A stretch of DNA of 34,937 nucleotides. Source: Maritimibacter alkaliphilus HTCC2654. Its GTDB lineage: Bacteria > Pseudomonadota > Alphaproteobacteria > Rhodobacterales > Rhodobacteraceae. The notes under the pieces are model-generated. The model saw only the letters and a program-made list of their open reading frames with translations, was not told the DNA's origin and did no database searches. The stretch lies in NCBI RefSeq assembly GCF_000152805.1, contig NZ_CH902578.1, positions 3,881,928-3,916,864 of the forward strand. Direction: 5' to 3'. The position numbers and the translations under genes were made by a program. Of the stretch, positions 24,550 to 32,100 are shown in pieces; the stretch's first letter is position 1; each line of letters begins with the position of its first letter.

Positions 24550-24556
24550 AAATTTC

Positions 24557-24572
24557 GCGACGTAGGTCGGAT
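24557..24572 (+). promoter_or_regulatory. Putative PQQ-regulon operator D (Sel1-like gene)
   Basis: GCGACGTAGGTCGGAT contains GACGTAGGTC (24559-24568), matching the family core GAC-N4-GTC plus N2-AT. It ends 52 bases before the ATG at 24621, exactly as in operator C. Confidence 0.55.
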
Positions 24573-24620
24573 AAACGGGCGGGGCGGGCTGTGGCACACT
24601 CCCGGTGCGGAGGATACCCG

Positions 24621-25193
24621 ATGACCCGACTATCGCTGATCGCCACGCTGCTGTTGTGGGCCTTGCCCGCCGGTGCCGAAGACCTCGCCCTGGATCTGGG
24701 CGAGCGCACGACGGTGGACGATGGCGGCACGCTGAACCCGCACGAAATGTCGATGGCCCGCGTGATGGAGAATATCCGAGACGGGCAATCGGGGATGGTC
24801 CTGTGTTCCACCGGCTACCTCGTCACCAAGTCCGGGCGTCATGGTCTGGCCCGCGAACTGTTCACGCGCTGCGCCGAAGATGGCTATACCGGCGCGATGA
24901 CCTGGATGAGCCAGCTCGACGACAATGGGTTGGGCGGCGCGCAGGATCTGGAAGCCGCGACCGAATGGAACCGCCGGGCCGCCGAAGCGGGCGATCCCGT
25001 GGGCAAGTTCAACCGGGGTCTCGACCTTTTGCGCGGCCGGGGCGTCGCGCAGGATGAGGAAGCCGGACGCCGACTGGTGGACGAAGCGGCGAACGAGGGC
25101 CTTCCGGTCGCCGAACGCCTGCGCCGCGCCGACTACGATCTGGACGAAGTGACGCCCGATGCCGACGAATGGCGGTATCAGACCCTGTTCTGA
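24621..25193 (+). CDS. Secreted Sel1-like repeat protein of the PQQ cluster
   Basis: This 190-residue protein has a signal peptide (MTRLSLIATLLLWALPAGAE). Helical Sel1/TPR-like repeats follow, from about residue 65 (HGLARELFTRCAEDGYTGAM, AATEWNRRAAEAGDPVGKF, NRGLDLLRGRGVAQDEEAGR). Such repeats mediate protein-protein contacts. It may assemble or anchor components of the periplasmic alcohol-oxidation complex (inference). ATG 24621 follows GGAGGATACCCG. It has its own operator-like site (D) and ends before a terminator. Confidence 0.82.
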   Translation: MTRLSLIATLLLWALPAGAEDLALDLGERTTVDDGGTLNPHEMSMARVMENIRDGQSGMVLCSTGYLVTKSGRHGLARELFTRCAEDGYTGAMTWMSQLDDNGLGGAQDLEAATEWNRRAAEAGDPVGKFNRGLDLLRGRGVAQDEEAGRRLVDEAANEGLPVAERLRRADYDLDEVTPDADEWRYQTLF

Positions 25194-25202
25194 CCCGGAT
25201 TT

Positions 25203-25224
25203 GCGACGAAGGTCGTATATGACC
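25203..25224 (+). promoter_or_regulatory. Putative PQQ-regulon operator E
   Basis: GCGACGAAGGTCGTAT (25203-25218) matches the shared element. GGTC-GTATAT-GACC (25211-25224) forms an extra dyad. It lies 10 bases after the Sel1-like stop and upstream of a terminator, with the cytochrome start 117 bases on. It may serve the cytochrome gene. Confidence 0.45.
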
Positions 25225-25250
25225 CCCGACGAAGGTCGGGGGTTTTGTTT
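25223..25250 (+). terminator. Intrinsic terminator after the Sel1-like gene
   Basis: CCCCCGAC (25223-25230) pairs exactly with GTCGGGGG (25235-25242) across a GAAG loop, followed by TTTTGTTT. This is a textbook intrinsic terminator. It partly duplicates the GACGAAGGTC string of operator E because of its stem and loop sequence. Confidence 0.85.
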
Positions 25251-25262
25251 GACGTAAATCAA
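25249..25262. promoter_or_regulatory. FNR/Dnr-type box before the small cytochrome c gene
   Basis: TTGAC-GTAA-ATCAA differs at one position from the FnrL consensus TTGAT-N4-ATCAA and matches the variant used by FNR/CRP-family regulators. It begins in the T-tract of the preceding terminator and ends 69 bases before the cytochrome start, a sensible activator distance. It suggests low-oxygen or NO control. Confidence 0.6.
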
Positions 25263-25331
25263 GGGTTTAGGGCGGCATCGGGCCGATCCTGAGAACCGCG
25301 ATCACCCAAGGTCGCGGCTCAGGAGTTCCAA

Positions 25332-25709
25332 ATGATACGTCTATCCCTCGCCCTCGTCGCCTGTCTCGCCACCCCCGCCATTGCCGATGAATACGACGCG
25401 ATAAAAGCGCAGGCCGGTGAACGACTTTTCGACAAGGAATGTCACCGCTGCCACTCGGTCGAGGCCGACCGGGCCAGCTACGGCCCCTTGCTGAACGGCG
25501 TGCTGAACCGGGCAGCGGGAACCTTTGCCGACTACCCGTATTCGGACGCCCTTCGGGGCGCCGGGTTCGTCTGGACCTCCGGCGCGCTCAAGGCATGGAT
25601 GGAGGACAACGACGGGTTTCTTCCCGGCACCAAGATGCGCCATGTCGGTATCGACGATCCCACCGTGCAAGATTTCATCGTGACCTATCTCGCCAGTCTG
25701 ACCGAGTAA
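25332..25709 (+). CDS. Small class I cytochrome c
   Basis: This 125-residue protein has a signal peptide (MIRLSLALVACLATPAIA) and heme site CHRCH (KECHRCHSVEADRASYGPLL). YPYSDALRGAGFVWT is a typical c2-type middle segment, and GTKMRHVG supplies the axial Met. It is a soluble periplasmic electron carrier, probably taking electrons from the PQQ dehydrogenase encoded next, or passing those of PedF to an oxidase. It is bounded by a terminator upstream and a 324-base gap downstream, so it is likely monocistronic. Confidence 0.9.
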   Translation: MIRLSLALVACLATPAIADEYDAIKAQAGERLFDKECHRCHSVEADRASYGPLLNGVLNRAAGTFADYPYSDALRGAGFVWTSGALKAWMEDNDGFLPGTKMRHVGIDDPTVQDFIVTYLASLTE

Positions 25710-26033
25710 GTCGCGGCGGCGCGGTCTGGGCCGCACGGCGCATCGGTGCGCGTCGCATTGTCACGTCGGCCTCCCGGCCCGGCTCCACGATCCGCACCCG
25801 AAAAGTCTGCATCGAACATCCTAGAAGCGGGCGAAGGGCCCGCAAATAGGACCAAAGGACAAGGCGCGCTTTGCTGTGGGAAACCCTTGAAAACAAGGGG
25901 GTCGTAGAGGTCTTACGACCTTTAGCCAATTTGCCCGGGGATAGGGCTTGCCGATCATGAAAGCGGCTCGACCAGCGTCCGGTCACATCAGCGATCAAGG
26001 GTCGGACGCCAGACTATCCATGGGAGGATACAG
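25710..26033 (+). promoter_or_regulatory. Leader and promoter region of the PQQ dehydrogenase (operator F)
   Basis: No gene is seen in these 324 bases. Two adjacent dyads sit at 25884-25899 (CCCTTG-AAAA-CAAGGG) and 25900-25920 (GGTCGTA-N7-TACGACC). Inside the second, AGGTC-TTAC-GACCT (25908-25921) has the same half-sites and 4-base spacer as operator A. The dehydrogenase start is 112 bases further on. The nearby GGGCGAAGGGCCCGC (around 25829) is a short hairpin. GGGAGG lies 10 bases before the ATG. Confidence 0.55.
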
Positions 26034-27800
26034 ATGAACAGATTTGTCAAAGCCGCCGTCGCAGTGACTGTGGCCCTTGCCGCGTCCAGCCCGGCCTTCG
26101 CCAATGTGACGGAAGAGGACCTCGCCAACGACCGCGACACGCCCGAAAACATCCTGACCAACGGCATGGGGCGCGATCTTCAGCGCTACTCGCCGATGGA
26201 CACGCTGAACAAGGACAACGTGCAGAACCTCGTGCCCGCCTGGGCCTTTTCGCTCGGTGGCGAAAAACAGCGCGGGCAGGAGACGCAGCCGCTCGTCTAT
26301 GACGGCATGATGTATATCACCGGGTCTTATTCGCGCCTCTACGCGATCGATCTGGAGACCGGGGAAGAGGTCTGGCAATTCGACGCGCGCCTGCCCGAAG
26401 GCATTCTGCCCTGCTGCGACGTCATCAATCGCGGGGCGGCGATCTTCGGTGACAAGATCTACTTCGGCACGCTCGACGCGCGCATCGTCGCGCTCGACCT
26501 CAAGACCGGCGATACCGTCTGGAACAAGAAGATCGCCGAATACAAGGAAGGCTATTCCTACACCGCAGCGCCGCTGATCGTGGACGGCCTTGTCATCACC
26601 GGGAACTCCGGCGGTGAATTCGGTATCGTGGGCGAGGTGCAGGCCCGCGACGCCGAGACCGGCGAACTGGTCTGGACCCGCCCGGTGATCGAAGGTCACA
26701 TGGGCACGCTCAACGGTGAAGAAAGCACCATGACGGGCGAGCTCAACGCGACATGGCCCGGCGATATGTGGAAGACCGGCGGGGGCGCCACATGGCTTGG
26801 CGGCTCGTATGACGCCGACACCGACACGCTGGTGTTCGGCACCGGCAACCCGGCCCCGTGGAACAGCCACCTGCGCAACGCGGGCACCCCGACCGAGGGC
26901 AACGCGGGCGACAACCTCTATGCCGCCTCGCGTCTGGGCATCGACCCGGCCACCGGCGAGATCAAGTGGCACTTTCAGACCACCCCGCGCGAAGGCTGGG
27001 ACTTCGACGGTGTGAACGAGGTCGTCGCGTTCGAGGATGCGGACGGCAACAAACGCTTCGCCACCGCCGACCGTAACGGCTTCTTCTACGTGCTGAACCG
27101 CGAAGACGGTGCCTTCGTGAACGCGACGCCCTTCGTGTCCGAGATCAGCTGGGCCTCCGGCATCGACGAGACGGGGCGCCCGATCTACAACGAAGACAAT
27201 CGGCCGGGCAATCCGCTGGACGCCGAGAAGGGCGAGATGGTCTTTGCCGTGCCGTCCTTCCTTGGCGGCAAGAACTGGATGCCGATGGCCTTCAGCCAGA
27301 ACACCGGCATGTTCTACGTCCCGTCGAACGAGTGGGGCATGGATATCTGGAACGAACCGATTTCCTACAAGAAGGGTGCCGCCTATCTGGGGGCCGGTTT
27401 CACCATCAAGCCGATCTTCGAGGATCACATCGGGTCACTGAAGGCGATCCAGCCCGAAACAGGCGAGATCAAGTGGGAATACAAGAACGACGCACCGCTC
27501 TGGGGTGGCGTGATGACCACCGCCGGGGGCCTCGTCTTCTTCGGCACGCCCGAGGGCAAGTTCATCGCGCTGGACGATGAGACCGGGGAAGAGCTGTGGT
27601 CGTTCCAGACCGGCTCCGGCATCGTCGGCCAGCCCGTCACCTACGAGATCGACGGTGAACAATACGTGACGGTCGTGTCCGGGTGGGGCGGCGCGGTTCC
27701 GCTCTGGGGCGGCGAGGTCGCGAAGAAGGTGAACTACCTCAACCAGGGCGGCACCGTCTGGACCTTCAAACTCCCGCGGCAGCTGGCCTCTGCCCAATAA
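26034..27800 (+). CDS. PQQ-dependent alcohol dehydrogenase with lanthanide signature (ExaF/PedH-like)
   Basis: This 588-residue periplasmic quinoprotein has a signal peptide (1-23) and an eight-bladed propeller. The vicinal disulfide C127-C128 ([11 protein letters not shown]) is present, as are metal ligands E195 (GGEFG), N272 (GTGNPAPWN) and catalytic D323. D325 two residues later ([10 protein letters not shown]) gives the Asp-X-Asp pair that marks lanthanide-dependent enzymes; calcium enzymes have Ala or Ser there. The segments around the CC pair and after N272 ([11 protein letters not shown]) resemble ethanol dehydrogenases (ExaA/ExaF/PedH) more than methanol-type XoxF. It should oxidise primary alcohols, and perhaps aldehydes, to feed cytochrome c. 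No PQQ-biosynthesis genes lie in the window. It is closed by a strong terminator. Confidence 0.9.
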   Translation: MNRFVKAAVAVTVALAASSPAFANVTEEDLANDRDTPENILTNGMGRDLQRYSPMDTLNKDNVQNLVPAWAFSLGGEKQRGQETQPLVYDGMMYITGSYSRLYAIDLETGEEVWQFDARLPEGILPCCDVINRGAAIFGDKIYFGTLDARIVALDLKTGDTVWNKKIAEYKEGYSYTAAPLIVDGLVITGNSGGEFGIVGEVQARDAETGELVWTRPVIEGHMGTLNGEESTMTGELNATWPGDMWKTGGGATWLGGSYDADTDTLVFGTGNPAPWNSHLRNAGTPTEGNAGDNLYAASRLGIDPATGEIKWHFQTTPREGWDFDGVNEVVAFEDADGNKRFATADRNGFFYVLNREDGAFVNATPFVSEISWASGIDETGRPIYNEDNRPGNPLDAEKGEMVFAVPSFLGGKNWMPMAFSQNTGMFYVPSNEWGMDIWNEPISYKKGAAYLGAGFTIKPIFEDHIGSLKAIQPETGEIKWEYKNDAPLWGGVMTTAGGLVFFGTPEGKFIALDDETGEELWSFQTGSGIVGQPVTYEIDGEQYVTVVSGWGGAVPLWGGEVAKKVNYLNQGGTVWTFKLPRQLASAQ

Positions 27801-27828
27801 TCCTCCCGCTGCACAAAGCGAACCAACT

Positions 27829-27857
27829 GACCCCGCGGCGCTCGTGGGGTCTTTTTT
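27829..27857 (+). terminator. Strong intrinsic terminator ending the PQQ cluster
   Basis: GACCCCGCG (27829-27837) pairs with CGTGGGGTC (27843-27851), with one G-U pair and a 5-base loop, followed by TTTTTTA. It lies 28 bases after the dehydrogenase stop and marks the end of the PQQ cluster. Confidence 0.88.
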
Positions 27858-28255
27858 ATGCGAGATCCGGCTTTTTGGGCGGGGGCAGGGCCTGCGTCGG
27901 TGCGCTGCGGCACGAAGCGCTTCGGAGGCTTGTGCGGCGAGGGACAGAGGTCGCAGGTCGAGGCCAGCCGCACCGATTGGCGCTGCAAGATCGAACATGT
28001 GCGGATGGTGCCTGCCAGTCCAGAAATCCCGAAGACTTATGGAAAAGTGGCAGCCCGTAGGGGTCCCCCATTTCAGCCCCAAAACCCAAAGAAATAAAGC
28101 TTTGATGTGGACCACGCCGTGTGAAATGCGAGGCCATATTTCAATGACTTAACGGAAAGGTGGACCACGGGTATTTGGCAAACTGAAAAACGTTCCTGGG
28201 CAACCTACGCCGTTTGAGATCTTGCGTTTGGGCCTGGATCGTTTTCCATGGTGGG
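27858..28255. other. Gene-poor junction before the HNH/helicase pair
   Basis: These 398 bases hold no convincing gene. Composition shifts here toward more A and T than in the PQQ cluster. The 9-mer GTGGACCAC occurs twice, at 28107-28115 and 28160-28168, 53 bases apart. The stretch looks like an insertion boundary or degraded mobile DNA, but no recognisable transposase remnant was found. Confidence 0.4.
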
Positions 28256-29179
28256 ATGACGAAATTGGTCCTTTTGCACAAAGCAGACTCGATTTACGAT
28301 GATGAACCCGACGTCGTTTACGACTTTCCCCGCAGCTATCTGAAAGCCGTGCAAGAGGCTGTCGGCGATTGGGTCGTTTACTACGAGCCGGTTAAAGCCG
28401 GGCCGCGCGGGTATTTCGCCGTCGCCAAGATCCAGCGCGTGATCCCCAAGCCTGGGGTCGAGGGACGGTTTCTCGCTATGATCGAGCCTGGAAGCTTCTT
28501 GCCGCTCGATACCGAAGTGCCACGGCTGATCAATGGCCGCCCCTTGGAACAGGCACTGATGGAGGCTGACGGGACCCCCAAAAAGGGCGGTGCCGTGCAA
28601 CTGGCGGTGCGGCGATTGCCGGACGAGGATTTCGCGCGGATCGTGCGACTGGGCCTGCCCGAAGATCTCGAGCGTCAGGAGGCGGTGCGGTATGATCCCG
28701 CGGGAGCCGAGGTGGCGGAAGAGGCTGCGATCTTTGAGCGGCCGGTGCTGGAGCGTCTGACCCGGCGACCCTACCGCGACGTGGCTTTCCGCCGAAAGGT
28801 GCGTGAGGCCTATGATTATCGCTGCGCCATGTCAGGACTGAGGCTCCGCAACGGGGGAGGGCGCCCCGAGGTGCAGGCAGCGCACATCAGACCTGTCGAG
28901 CACAAAGGGAGCGACTCTGTGCGAAACGGGCTTGCCCTGTCCGGCACCTTGCATTGGATGTTCGATCGTGGCCTGATCTCGGTCGCTGACGACAGTGAGA
29001 CGATCCTTGTGTCGCGTAACAAGGTGCCGGGCGACGTTGTGGATCGGTTGCTGCGTCCAAATGGAAAGCTCTGGAAGCCGGACGAAAAGAGAGACTGGCC
29101 CCATCCAGTAAACTTGGCGTGGCATCGTGAGAATGTTTTTGGTCAAATAGCTACCGAGGGTCCCGCTCCCTGGGATTAA
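28256..29179 (+). CDS. HNH endonuclease with a putative N-terminal reader-like domain
   Basis: This 307-residue protein carries at its C-terminus (about 180-250) an HNH nuclease: YDYRCAMSGLRLR, H210 (AAHIRPVEHKG), N224 (SVRNGLAL) and H233 (TLHWMFDRGLISV). This family cuts DNA with one metal ion. The N-terminal about 110 residues (VGDWVVYYEPVKAGPRGYFA, then VAKIQRVIP) look like a compact beta-barrel reminiscent of PUA/EVE/SRA-type modified-base readers, but this is only an impression. ATG 28256 with GGTGGG upstream is preferred to an earlier in-frame ATG at 28214. It lies 16 bases before the giant helicase gene, so it is probably co-transcribed. Confidence 0.88.
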   Translation: MTKLVLLHKADSIYDDEPDVVYDFPRSYLKAVQEAVGDWVVYYEPVKAGPRGYFAVAKIQRVIPKPGVEGRFLAMIEPGSFLPLDTEVPRLINGRPLEQALMEADGTPKKGGAVQLAVRRLPDEDFARIVRLGLPEDLERQEAVRYDPAGAEVAEEAAIFERPVLERLTRRPYRDVAFRRKVREAYDYRCAMSGLRLRNGGGRPEVQAAHIRPVEHKGSDSVRNGLALSGTLHWMFDRGLISVADDSETILVSRNKVPGDVVDRLLRPNGKLWKPDEKRDWPHPVNLAWHRENVFGQIATEGPAPWD

Positions 29180-29195
29180 ACGGTAGCCTGACCGC

Positions 29196-32100
29196 ATGAA
29201 GAATATAATTACCAGAGGCTTATCAAGAGCCCTTGCCCGCGGTCGGCCGCAGACTCCGGAGCCTCCGGAGACCGAACCGCCGACCAGCGGTGCGTTTCAG
29301 AAACCGCGGGACAAGTATGAAATCTTGGGCCGGTGCCTTTCCGTAGACCTGGAGATCGACCCCAATGAAGCTCGCATTTTTGCGATCGCAGCGGTTCCTG
29401 AAGGTGACGGAGATGGTATCGTCCATCGAAAGGGCGATCCTCGGCACGCGCTTGAGAAACTCGACCTTTTCTGCGCGGGCTTTGCCCACATCATCGGCCA
29501 CAACATCCTACGTCACGATCTGCCGCATCTCACGGCTGTATCGCCAAGATTTTCAAAGCTTGCGGAGGGCGCGATTGACACGCTCTGGCTCAATCCGCTC
29601 GCCTTCCCGCGCAACCCGTATCACCATCTGGTCAAGCACTATCGAGATGGGCGGCTACAGAGCGGACACGTCAACGACCCAGAGTATGATGCGCGGCTGG
29701 TGTTCGAGGTCTTGCGCAACCAGATCGAGGCCTTCGATGCGCTGAATACAGCCTCGCCGGAGACAATGCTGGCCTATCACTGGCTGACATGTCGAGGCAT
29801 GCACAGCGCGGGGTTTGATCGATTGTTCTCGGACATTCGAGGCGCAGCGGTGCCGTCCGAAGCCGAGGCGCATGCCGCGATCCGCGCTCTTCTGAAGAAC
29901 GCGGCCTGCGGGGCGCAGGTCGACGCGGTGCTCGAGCGCCTCTCGGACGCGGACCTTGGATGGCCGATGGCGTACGCGCTGGCGTGGATTTCGGTCGCCG
30001 GCGGAGACTCCGTCATGCCGCCGTGGGTGCGGGCACAGTTTCGCGATGCCGCGCGTTTGGTCAAAGACTTGCGGGATTCGAATTGCCGCAACCCCCATTG
30101 CGCCTATTGCGCCGAGCATAACGATCCGACCCGCGCGCTGGAACGCTGGTTCGGGTTCCCGTCGTTCCGGCCTGAACCGGTCGACGCCGACGGGCGGCCC
30201 TTGCAGGAAAAGATCGTCGCGACCGCGATGGAAGGTGAGCACCTGTTAGGGATCCTTCCGACGGGCACTGGGAAATCCATCTGCTACCAGATCCCGGCGC
30301 TATCGAGGTTCGATAAAACGGGGGCGCTGACCGTCGTCATTTCCCCGTTGGTCGCCCTCATGGCGGACCAGGTTCAGGGTTTGGTGCGCGCAGGGATATC
30401 TTCGGCGGTCACGATCAATGGGCTTTTGTCGCTCCCCGAACGACAGGACGCGCTCGACAAGGTTCGCATGGGCGACGCGGCGATCCTGCTCATTTCGCCT
30501 GAGCAGCTGCGCTCGACCACGGTGCGGTCGGTCTTGGCTCAACGTGAGGTCGGGCTTTGGGTGCTGGACGAGGCGCACTGCGTTTCAAAATGGGGGCACG
30601 ATTTCCGGCCCGACTATCGCTATGTCTCGCGCTTCATCAAGGAAAGCTCGGGCGACGACCCCGCGCCGGTTCTGTGTCTCACGGCCACCGCCAAACCGGA
30701 TGTGGTTCAGGATATCCGTAGCCATTTTCAAGAGCGGCTTGGGGCCGAGTTGACTTTGCTTGACGGCGGTGCGTCGCGCTCGAACCTGAGTTTTCAGGTG
30801 CTGCCGACCCAGCGGTCCACCAAACTGACCGATATCCTTGATGCAATTGAGGCCGGGTTGCCTCGCGAGGGCGCATCGGGTGCGGTTGTCTACTGCGCGA
30901 CCCGGAGTGCCACCGAACGTGTGGCAGAGTTCCTGAAACAGCAGGGGATCGCTGCCGAACGATATCACGCAGGCCTCAGCGCGGACGACAAGCGCGAGAT
31001 CCAGGAGGATTTCCGCGTCGGCAATCTAAGGGTTATCGCCGCGACCAACGCCTTTGGCATGGGGGTCGACAAGCCGGATATTCGTCTGGTGGTGCATGGC
31101 GATGTGCCGGGGTCGTTGGAAAATTATATGCAAGAGGCCGGGCGGGCCGGTCGTGACCGCGACCCTGCGCAGTGCGTGCTGTTGTTCAACACCGAAGATG
31201 TGGACCGACAATTCAGCCTCAGTGCGAGGTCCCGACTGGCCCGCCACGAAATCGGTGCGATTTTGAAGGCGCTTCGTCGTCTTGATGTGAGGACCGGCAA
31301 AGAGGGCAAGATCGTCGCGACCCCCGGAGAGATCGTCCATGAGGAGAAAGACCGGGACTTCCAGCGCGACAGCAACACCGACGACACGCGGGTGAAGACG
31401 GCGGTGGCATGGCTTGAAGAGGCCCATCTGTTGAACCGCGAGGAAAACAGGGTGCAGGTTTTTCCTGCCTCGCTTCGGGTCCGCAGCATGGCCGAGGTCC
31501 GCGAGATTTTGGCGGCGGCCGACATAACCCAGCGGCGGCGTGATGATCTGACGGCGATCGTGCAGCACATCGTCAACGCGCCTCAGGAAGAGGGGATTAC
31601 GACGGACGAGCTTTGCGGGATCAGCGGTCTGACGGTGTCGGGCGTGCGCAAAGCGCTGGCGGACCTTGAGTCGCTTGGCATTGCCAAAGACGACACCAAC
31701 ATCACCATATTCGTTCATGTTCGGGTGGAAAACGCGTCACCGAAGAGGTTCGAGGCCGCGTCGCGGCTGGAAGCGGACCTTATCGAAATCTTGCGCGAAC
31801 AAGCGCCTGATGCGGAGATTGACGAAGTGCTGCCGTGCCATCTCGCCTCGGTCGCGCAGGCTTTGCGAGAGCGTGGTCATGCCTCGGTCCGGCCCGACAT
31901 CGTCGAGGGGCTCTTGCGTGGAATTGCGCAGGATGGCCGCGACATGGAAGGCGGGCGCGGTAACATCGGCCTGCGCAAGGCGTCCAAAGGCAGCCTCATG
32001 GTACGGTTGCAACGCTCTTGGGCGATCATTGATCAAACCGCGCAAGTGCGCCGGCAAGCAGCCGAGCGTCTGGTGACCCATCTGATCGAAAAGGTGCAGG

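Noticed and set aside
25228-25237. A second GACGAAGGTC as another operator copy
   Set aside because: It is fully explained by the stem and loop of the intrinsic terminator at 25223-25250.
25995-27428. 477-codon minus-strand frame opposite the PQQ dehydrogenase
   Set aside because: It is an antisense shadow; the plus strand carries the full quinoprotein motif set.
27858-28255. Small open frames in the junction region as genes
   Set aside because: They overlap one another in several frames and show no ribosome site, domain or typical codon pattern.
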